Assembly (NCBI GenBank): GCA_003158855.1
Contig: PMLJ01000043.1
Span: forward strand, 140,338 to 204,337
From: Acidimicrobiaceae bacterium
GTDB lineage: Bacteria; Actinomycetota; Acidimicrobiia; Acidimicrobiales; RAAP-2
Length of the DNA stretch: 64,000 nt
Direction of reading: 5' to 3'
Position numbers and translations under genes: made by a program. Each line of letters opens with the position of its first letter. Position 1 is the first letter of the stretch. Positions 58,588 through 64,000 of the stretch are shown here, piece by piece. The notes below the pieces were generated by a model. The model ran no database searches and was not told where the DNA came from. It saw only the letters and a list, made by a program, of their open reading frames with translations.

Positions 58588-59255
58588 TGGTGATGGCGAT
58601 CACTCAGTCCCAGTCTCGGGCGGCGATTCGGATACTGCGCTTCGACCGCGTGCAGCGCGCTGCGCACTGGGCCAACGCCGCTCTGTTCGCAGTTCTCACG
58701 GCATCCGCCATTCCGCTCTACTTCGGATCTCTCTTTGGCGTCGTCATCCAACGCCACGCCATTGCCGAGATTCACCTCTGGACCGGAGTCTCGCTGCCGA
58801 TTCCGATCATCGTGTCGTTGATTGGACCGTGGGGAAGCCAGATGCGTCGCGACGTCCGGCGCATCAACTACTGGACGCGCGACGAGGTCCGCTGGATCAA
58901 GTCTCTTGGCAAGACCCCACTGGTGGCCGACAAGTTCAATCCGGGCCAGAAACTGAACGCCATCTTCAACGGCGCGACGATTCTCGTGATGCTGGCCACG
59001 GGATCGATGCTGCAATGGTTCAGATTCTTCCCGGTGTCGTGGCGCACCGGTGCGACGATGGTCCACGATGTCTTTGCTTTCACGGCGCTCGTGGTGATCA
59101 TTGGACACATCGTCATGGCCCTGACGCATCGTGATTCGCTGCGATCGATACTCAAGGGTTGGGTGAGCGAAGGATGGGCCGCCGCGCACGCCTCGGGATG
59201 GTTGAAGGAGCAGCAACCGAAGCCGGATCCGGCCCAACTCGAATCGAGAGATTGA
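58587..59255 (+). CDS. Cytochrome b (b561/formate dehydrogenase gamma-like) partner
   Basis: 222 residues with four membrane segments. Candidate heme ligands are His in RAAHWANA (helix 1), EIHLWTGV (helix 2), MVHDVFAF (helix 3) and IGHIVMAL (helix 4). It resembles the membrane cytochrome that supplies electrons to exported molybdoenzymes. It starts at the TGATG overlap with the preceding gene, so the two are made together. Confidence 0.88.
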   Translation: MVMAITQSQSRAAIRILRFDRVQRAAHWANAALFAVLTASAIPLYFGSLFGVVIQRHAIAEIHLWTGVSLPIPIIVSLIGPWGSQMRRDVRRINYWTRDEVRWIKSLGKTPLVADKFNPGQKLNAIFNGATILVMLATGSMLQWFRFFPVSWRTGATMVHDVFAFTALVVIIGHIVMALTHRDSLRSILKGWVSEGWAAAHASGWLKEQQPKPDPAQLESRD

Positions 59256-59652
59256 ACCGAACGAAGGTCATGCGCCGCTGAGCAGGGAATCATCGGGTTT
59301 CTCATCTCGCGCAGTAGGGATCGCGACAGTCGCCGAACTGCTCAGCGAAATACAGAGCTAATTGGCCGGGATCTTTCAGGCGACGTGCCCGGCGATACCC
59401 GCTTGACCACAGATTCGCTATTTACCAGACTCTCACAACTCTCTGGGTCTCCCCCTTGATGAATGACAGCTGTCTCGGCAACGTGCGACCCGACGAGAGC
59501 CTCTGGACCCGGTTTGAGTGCGGCGTCGGCTCCACGAACTTCGGACGGAACTTCCCAGAGGTTGAGACCCGACGGCAATCGAGCCGTCCGATGTGCCTCA
59601 CTTCCGTGGGTCCTGCGAGGATTCGGCGCCGGATGGCCGTAGGCTCATCCAC
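59256..59652. other. Intergenic region, no gene seen
   Basis: About 400 bases between the cytochrome b and htpX-like genes. Short frames on both strands overlap and show no family features. No clear hairpin or promoter pair. Confidence 0.3.
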
Positions 59653-60627
59653 ATGTACAGCGAGATTGCCAGCAACAACCGAAGGAGCATGATCTTTATC
59701 GGCCTGTTCTTCGTGATCTGGATCGCGATTGGTGCAGTCTGTGGTCTGCTGTTCACGACCCTCCCCTCCCATGTCGCCAGCAACACGACCGCACCCGGCC
59801 AGACGGTCAATTACGGAACAGCCCCAATCTTTGTTGGGATGGCCATTTGTGCGCTTCTGGCGCTCGGCGGCATTCTCTACTCGCTTAAGGCTGGGACCCG
59901 CTTGGTCCTGCGGGTCTCGGGCGCCGTGCCCGCCGACCCGATTCGCTACCAGCAACTGCATGATCTCGTCGACGCCCTGGCCATTGGCGAGGGCATCCCC
60001 AAGCCCGACGTCTACGTGATTGACGATCCGTCCCCTAACGCCTTCGCCACGGGAGTCAGTTCGGACAAGGCGGCCATTACCTTCACGACCGGACTGGTCC
60101 AGGTCATGAATCGCGAGGAACTCGAGGGCGTCGCGGGCCACGAAATGAGCCACATCAAGAATCACGACATCAGGCTGCTGCTCGTGGTCGGCACGATGAT
60201 CGGCATGGCCGCGCTGCTGGCGAGCGTCCTCTGGCGCGGCGCCTACTTCGCCAGCATCGGAAGGGGACGCGGCCGCAACGGTGGTCAGGTAATCATCGTG
60301 ATATTTGTCGCGGGCCTGCTGCTCGCGATCGTCGGGTTCATTTTCGGACCACTCGTCCGCCTCGCGCTCTCGCGTCGCCGTGAATCACTGGCCGATGTGA
60401 GCGGCGTCGCCCTTACTCGCAACCCGGCCGGGCTGCTGAGCGCGCTCAAGAAGCTTCAGCAGAACGACGTGCCGTTCAAGAGCATGAACCACGCCACTGC
60501 GTCGATGTGCATCGACGACCCTTTGCGCCACCACGAATCGTGGTTCCATCGCCTCTACGATACGCACCCCCCGATCGAGGATCGCATCGCCGAACTGGAG
60601 AAGATGGTCTCGGGCGAGAAGATCTGA
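59653..60627 (+). CDS. htpX: M48-family membrane metalloprotease (HtpX-like)
   Basis: 324 residues with four membrane segments. It has the zinc motif VAGHEMSHIKNHD, the third ligand Glu in SRRRESLADVSG and DTHPPIEDRI near the C-terminus. It degrades misfolded membrane proteins in E. coli. The start at 59653 is chosen at MYSEIASNNRRSMIFIGLFF, where the family begins. The gene converges with lemA, its frequent partner. Confidence 0.92.
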   Translation: MYSEIASNNRRSMIFIGLFFVIWIAIGAVCGLLFTTLPSHVASNTTAPGQTVNYGTAPIFVGMAICALLALGGILYSLKAGTRLVLRVSGAVPADPIRYQQLHDLVDALAIGEGIPKPDVYVIDDPSPNAFATGVSSDKAAITFTTGLVQVMNREELEGVAGHEMSHIKNHDIRLLLVVGTMIGMAALLASVLWRGAYFASIGRGRGRNGGQVIIVIFVAGLLLAIVGFIFGPLVRLALSRRRESLADVSGVALTRNPAGLLSALKKLQQNDVPFKSMNHATASMCIDDPLRHHESWFHRLYDTHPPIEDRIAELEKMVSGEKI

Positions 60628-60645
60628 GATTCGTCCCCGAGTGCG

Positions 60646-61305
60646 TCAAGTCGCCGAAGGGGGGCCCTGCTCGCCGGTAGCGGGGGGAGGGCCCGGGGGC
60701 GCCGTCGTTCCCGCGGCGTCTGAACCGGGGAACTTGACTTCGGGCACCGCGCGATCGGCGTCGTCGGCGCCGAAGAAGGCGACCGCGGTGAAATGGAACC
60801 ACCCGGCGATGAGGTTACGCGGGAATGTCTGGAGCGAGATGTTGTAGTCGCGTGCACTGGTGTTGTAGTAGCGCCTCGCGTATTCGATCTTGTCCTCGGT
60901 CGCGGTGAGGGTCTCCTGCAACTGGACGAAGCTCTCCACGGCGCGCAACTGCGGATAGTTCTCGGCGACCGCAAACAGAGAGCGCAACGCGCCAGAGAGA
61001 GCATCTTCCGCAGGAGCAATCTTGGCCGGGTCCCCAGTGGCGCCCGCCGATACCGCATTGGCGCGGGCCGCGGTCACCGCTTCGAAAGTGCCGCGCTCGT
61101 GCGAGGCGTAACCCTCGACAGTCGAGACCAGGTTAGGGATGAGGTCGTGTCGCCGCTTCAGCTCGACGTCAATCTCGGACCAAGCCTCTTGCGTCCGATT
61201 GCGCTTCTTGACGAGGGTGTTGTAGGCGGCCCACGTGCCCAACATCACAACGAGGACAACAATGACCACGATGATTACCACAACCACGGTTACCCTTCCC
61301 CTCAA
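60646..61305 (-). CDS. lemA: LemA-family protein
   Basis: 219 residues. An N-terminal membrane helix (VVVVIIVVIVVLVVMLGTW) is followed by YNTLVKKRNRTQEAWSEIDV and DLIPNLVSTVEGYASHE, the LemA signature. Coiled helices and an Ala/Pro-rich tail follow. It often occurs with M48 peptidases, as here, 18 bases from the converging htpX end. Function in bacteria not settled. Confidence 0.93.
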   Translation of the reverse strand: MRGRVTVVVVIIVVIVVLVVMLGTWAAYNTLVKKRNRTQEAWSEIDVELKRRHDLIPNLVSTVEGYASHERGTFEAVTAARANAVSAGATGDPAKIAPAEDALSGALRSLFAVAENYPQLRAVESFVQLQETLTATEDKIEYARRYYNTSARDYNISLQTFPRNLIAGWFHFTAVAFFGADDADRAVPEVKFPGSDAAGTTAPPGPPPATGEQGPPSAT

Positions 61306-61744
61306 CGCATCTCATTCGTGACAGTATCAGTCGGCTCACCGAGGAGCGATGCTCAACGTCCCCACGTGGGCTCTTCGGCCATGGCCCGGCTCGATTCCGA
61401 GGTGGCAACTTCTGTTCGATGACTCAGGGCCGTGCAGCCGCAGTTCCGCTCAGGTCACGATCCCGGCACCTTGAGGATGGAAGAACATGTGCATGCGATC
61501 CCGCGTAGGCGCTTCCGGCCTGGCTACCGGGAAGTTCGCACGGATTTGCCCAGCAGTCAGTTGGAGGGGCAAATGGTGAGATGCTCGGTCTTGGGCCGTC
61601 GAGGTGTGGTCGACGGTCCAGCGAGGAACTCAGGTCCACCCGCCACAACTGCTCATCCGATTTGTTGTTCCTTGCCTGTTGGCTGAACGGCGCAACGTCG
61701 CTGGCGCCGGGTGGCTCAGTCAACGTCGCCTCGACGGGCGAACT
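61306..61744. other. Intergenic region with a dispersed repeat, no gene seen
   Basis: About 440 bases between lemA and the GH130 gene. It contains copy 2 of the dispersed GATCCCG repeat. Overlapping frames on both strands have no family features. Confidence 0.35.
61459..61484 (+). repeat. Dispersed repeat, copy 2
   Basis: Starts GATCCCGGCACCTTGAGG and continues ATGGAAGA. It agrees with the copy at 63797 in 22 of 26 positions and shares the first 15 bases exactly with the copy at 4768. Plus orientation. Confidence 0.5.
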
Positions 61745-62857
61745 TCAATCACTGTCGCTGGATGGCGGATTAGCGACGCCGGTGAACGGAATGACGGGCG
61801 GAACGTCGAGGCGTGCCACGCCAATACGAAAGTCGTTGATCCCGTAGTAGACGTCGTGACGGTGTGGCTGGCCAATGTCGTCGCGCCGGTCGATTCCGGT
61901 GGGAAACACCACGTTCGCGAAGGTCCCGTGGCGCTGCTCCGAGGGCACCGGCACGAGGAGCGGCTCGGTTGAGCGGTAGAGAAGCTGGTGGGGATACTTC
62001 CTCGAGAGTACCATCACCCCGGCCGAGTAAGTCAATCGGTGTTCCTCGTTGCCGGGTCGAACGACCTCGCTGACGCCGTGGTAGACGATCAGCCAGCCGT
62101 GGCGCGTCAAGGTCGGCGGTGTGCCGCCGCCGATCTTGAGTGTCTCCCACGACGACACCGGAGCCGCCAGCCGGTGGTGCGAGGTGAAGTTGCTCAATTG
62201 GCTCGGGTCGATTCCCGCCACGGCCATCGGACTGTAGGAGATCCAGATGCTCTCTCGATGCAGATCCACCTCGCGGTCCTCGTCTTCCACCATCGTCTCT
62301 TCGGGCAGGGTGCCGGGGAAGAGCGGTCGGTGGAGTAACGCCAGTTCGAGCTGGCCCGAGGGATTCGGAATGGCAACGGGGAAGCTGGACGCGTCCTTGT
62401 TGTCGATGCCGTCGAACGCAATGCCTTCGTAGGGCAGGAACGAGGCCAGTCCCAAACGATGCCAGGCGAGCAGATCCTTCGAGATGGCCAGGGCGATTCG
62501 TGGTCCAACGGGTGAAAACGCGGTGTAGGTCATCACGTAGCTTTCGAGCGGCTCGACGTACGTGATCCTTGGATCCTCGCAGCCACCCCCGCCGTTGGGT
62601 CGCAACTCGTACGCCATCTCAGGCTCGAGCGCAATGCCGAGCCGTTCGACGCCGCACGGGTCGCCGCCGTGGTCGAAGAGGACCCTGAGGATTCCAATGC
62701 GCGAGAAGTTGCCGGCTCCAACAAGCCTGGGGAATAGGTAGAGTTCCCCGTCAGGACCACGGGCGGCCGCGGGGTTGAGGATTCCTTCGACCTCGTGTGG
62801 GTTATCCAGTTCGGGCTCGATGACGAAATCGAGCGGCTTCATCGTGAAGGGGCTCAC
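61745..62857 (-). CDS. GH130-family glycoside phosphorylase/hydrolase
   Basis: 370 residues, five-bladed propeller. It has NPHEVEGILNPAAARGPDGE, YLFPRLVGAG, CEDPRITYVEPLESYVMTYT (catalytic Asp region), KDASSFP, WETLKIGGGTPPTLTRHGWL, IVYHGVS and YYGINDFRIGVARL. Members cleave beta-mannosides by phosphorolysis, and some are hydrolases. Start: GTG 62857 with AAGGAAGGG upstream; ATG 62842 is in frame. It stands alone without transporter genes. Confidence 0.9.
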   Translation of the reverse strand: MSPFTMKPLDFVIEPELDNPHEVEGILNPAAARGPDGELYLFPRLVGAGNFSRIGILRVLFDHGGDPCGVERLGIALEPEMAYELRPNGGGGCEDPRITYVEPLESYVMTYTAFSPVGPRIALAISKDLLAWHRLGLASFLPYEGIAFDGIDNKDASSFPVAIPNPSGQLELALLHRPLFPGTLPEETMVEDEDREVDLHRESIWISYSPMAVAGIDPSQLSNFTSHHRLAAPVSSWETLKIGGGTPPTLTRHGWLIVYHGVSEVVRPGNEEHRLTYSAGVMVLSRKYPHQLLYRSTEPLLVPVPSEQRHGTFANVVFPTGIDRRDDIGQPHRHDVYYGINDFRIGVARLDVPPVIPFTGVANPPSSDSD

Positions 62858-63213
62858 GTTTCCCTTCCTTCTGCCAGATAGGAAACAACAATCAATGTTC
62901 TATGCCACCAATCACAACGCTAGGACTCACGATTCACTCGATACGATCAAGCTCGACACGGACTATCCAACTCTGAAGATCGAACTGAGTGCGCCGGGCT
63001 GGGCCACTGACTTCGCCGGCGAAAGATCGGTCCTTGTCGCCAAGCGGTTGCACGGCAGTCTTGGAAGAGTCCGGTTGGTCGAGAGAGACTATTGAAACTG
63101 TGGGTGACCGCCGCAGGTTGCACCCGTGTTCACATCAACCCCAAGACATCGAATCCTAAAATATCAATGAGTTCTTGGTAACATCCGTACCGTAACGACA
63201 TGAGGGGGTCTTC
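62858..63213. other. Intergenic region, one doubtful short frame
   Basis: About 355 bases upstream of the GH130 gene. A frame at 62895-63095 (66 codons, MFYATNHNARTHDSLDTIKL) has no ribosome binding site and no family resemblance. The segment 63150-63205 is AT-rich with two GTAAC repeats upstream of the next gene. Confidence 0.3.
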
Positions 63214-63450
63214 GTGAGCGTTATTAACTCTGCCTTGCCAGTTGGCGACTCTTCGCCGGTGAGAGCATCTCGAACGCCCGCGTCCGGACCCTGCGGATGC
63301 GCTCGCCGCACGTGCTGGCACGCGCGGCAGTGCCGCACGAGTGGGGTGGTCCGTATCCTTCGCGCAGCCGATTCGGATGGAGGATCCCGCTCGTCTGTCG
63401 TGCTCTGTCGCGAGTGCGCGGCTCCCACACAACGTAAGCGCTTGGCCTAG
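63214..63450 (+). CDS. Small Cys-rich protein, unknown function
   Basis: 78 residues starting with GTG, with TGAGGGGG 6 bases upstream. Cys pairs occur in CGCARRTCWHARQC and CRECAAP, six Cys in all and one His, a pattern suited to zinc binding (ribbon or knuckle). The protein is otherwise Arg/Ser rich. No family recognised. It is isolated in gene-poor sequence, so a decayed frame is an alternative. Confidence 0.4.
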   Translation: MSVINSALPVGDSSPVRASRTPASGPCGCARRTCWHARQCRTSGVVRILRAADSDGGSRSSVVLCRECAAPTQRKRLA

Positions 63451-64000
63451 CGCAGCTATCCATCGGTCCTCCTGCCTCACGCCCCTTGGTCGCCGCGGCC
63501 ATCGTGCACTTCCCTTGAAGAACGCGCGTCGAGCGATTCCGCGTCACTGAAGATGGAACTACTCCAATCCCCAGATCTTCTTGCGCGTCCGCCAACTGCT
63601 GCGACGGGTGGGAAACTACTGGAGAACCATGAAGACCGCTGAACAGTTCAGTCGAGCGTGACGAACGAGAATCAGTGACCCAGTGCCCGGCGACGGAGGA
63701 GCGCACATGCCGTGGGATAAGCCGCAGGACGTTTTCGACCTGGAATAGTCAAAACGCTCCAAAACCCTGCATACTCCTGGCGGGCCGCCCGGTTCCGATC
63801 CCGACACCTTGGGATTGGAAGACGAATGCGGATTGTCGGAATGGTCCGGTGGTGCCGGATTCGTCCGAAGAAGATGGAAATTGTGCTCGGTGCGGTGGGT
63901 TTCGCCGGGTGGCGTCGGCGTTGCGTTGGACGTTGCCGAAACCGTAGACGCCGACCTCCATTGCGCAGCGTCGCTGGCCGTGGGTCGCGCTTAGCTTAGC
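63451..64000. other. Right-hand end, no confident gene
   Basis: About 550 bases. Frames on both strands (63675-63947 plus, 63749-63961 minus) overlap and lack family features. Copy 3 of the dispersed repeat lies here. Likely degenerate or non-coding. Confidence 0.35.
63797..63822 (+). repeat. Dispersed repeat, copy 3
   Basis: Starts GATCCCGACACCTTGGGA and continues TTGGAAGA. Same orientation as copies at 4768 and 61459. The flanks differ, so only the core is repeated. Confidence 0.5.

Noticed and set aside
63224..63706. 160-codon minus-strand frame at the right end
   Set aside because: Antisense to the small Cys-rich frame, Ser/Arg-rich without domains and no ribosome binding site.
1..64000. 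tRNA, rRNA and CRISPR features
   Set aside because: No cloverleaf-like segment, rRNA-like stretch or regularly spaced repeat was seen in the gaps between genes.

Overview
The window is high-GC bacterial chromosome with dense, short-spaced genes, frequent ATGA/TGATG stop-start overlaps, GTG and TTG starts, G-rich Shine-Dalgarno runs and a mycothiol-dependent-type DinB protein. Together with a form I aerobic CO dehydrogenase and long MocR, PucR and APC-permease clusters, this suggests an actinobacterium, plausibly of the Acidimicrobiia. That placement is inference from gene content. I saw no rRNA, tRNA, CRISPR array, phage module or intact insertion sequence.

Layout. 1-4.8 kb: end of a secreted or surface protein, an NAD-dependent epimerase-like protein, pncA and pncB of NAD salvage, and a SixA-like phosphatase. 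5.1-14.7 kb: an uncharacterised catabolic locus. A minus-strand group (XRE-cupin regulator, bicupin, SDR) faces a plus-strand group (TRZ/ATZ-type amidohydrolase, sugar-type ABC transporter, non-canonical M24 hydrolase). 14.8-19.1 kb: a decayed ISL3 transposase tail, an NmrA-like reductase, a small membrane protein, a cupin and an APC permease. 19.1-31.6 kb: amine and amino-acid catabolism. A MocR regulator is divergent from a CoA-acylating semialdehyde dehydrogenase and two class III aminotransferases. A PucR regulator is divergent from a five-gene overlapping operon (APC permease, two SDRs, agmatinase family, polysaccharide deacetylase family). 31.7-33.2 kb: an ArsR-led detoxification-like operon.

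33.5-59.3 kb is a molybdenum island. It holds a single-chain molybdenum hydroxylase, Mog, ModA, a fused ModB-ModC, a MerR-HTH/TOBE regulator and two divergent MoaC paralogues. After a three-gene membrane/BlaI insert come a six-gene minus-strand operon xdhC-xdhC-moaE-moeA-moaA-moaD and the divergent cox operon (coxM, coxS, coxL, an XdhC-YHS protein, mocA, coxD, coxG, coxE). It ends with a YedY-like molybdoenzyme and its cytochrome b. Uptake, cofactor synthesis, cytosine-dinucleotide maturation, sulfuration/insertion factors and the enzymes are thus nearly all encoded side by side. The logical output is oxidation of atmospheric or low-level CO plus one further hydroxylase substrate. 59.6-64 kb: HtpX/LemA pair, a GH130 glycoside phosphorylase-like enzyme, a small Cys-rich protein and gene-poor sequence with dispersed repeats.

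The most unusual observations are the two MoaC paralogues, which have lost different active-site residues. Others are a face-to-face leaderless promoter pair sharing a 12-bp palindrome, a BlaI-family repressor with a metallothionein-like Cys cluster, an M24 enzyme with a metal-ligand Asp replaced by Cys, and a molybdate-type regulator built from a MerR-like HTH plus one TOBE domain.
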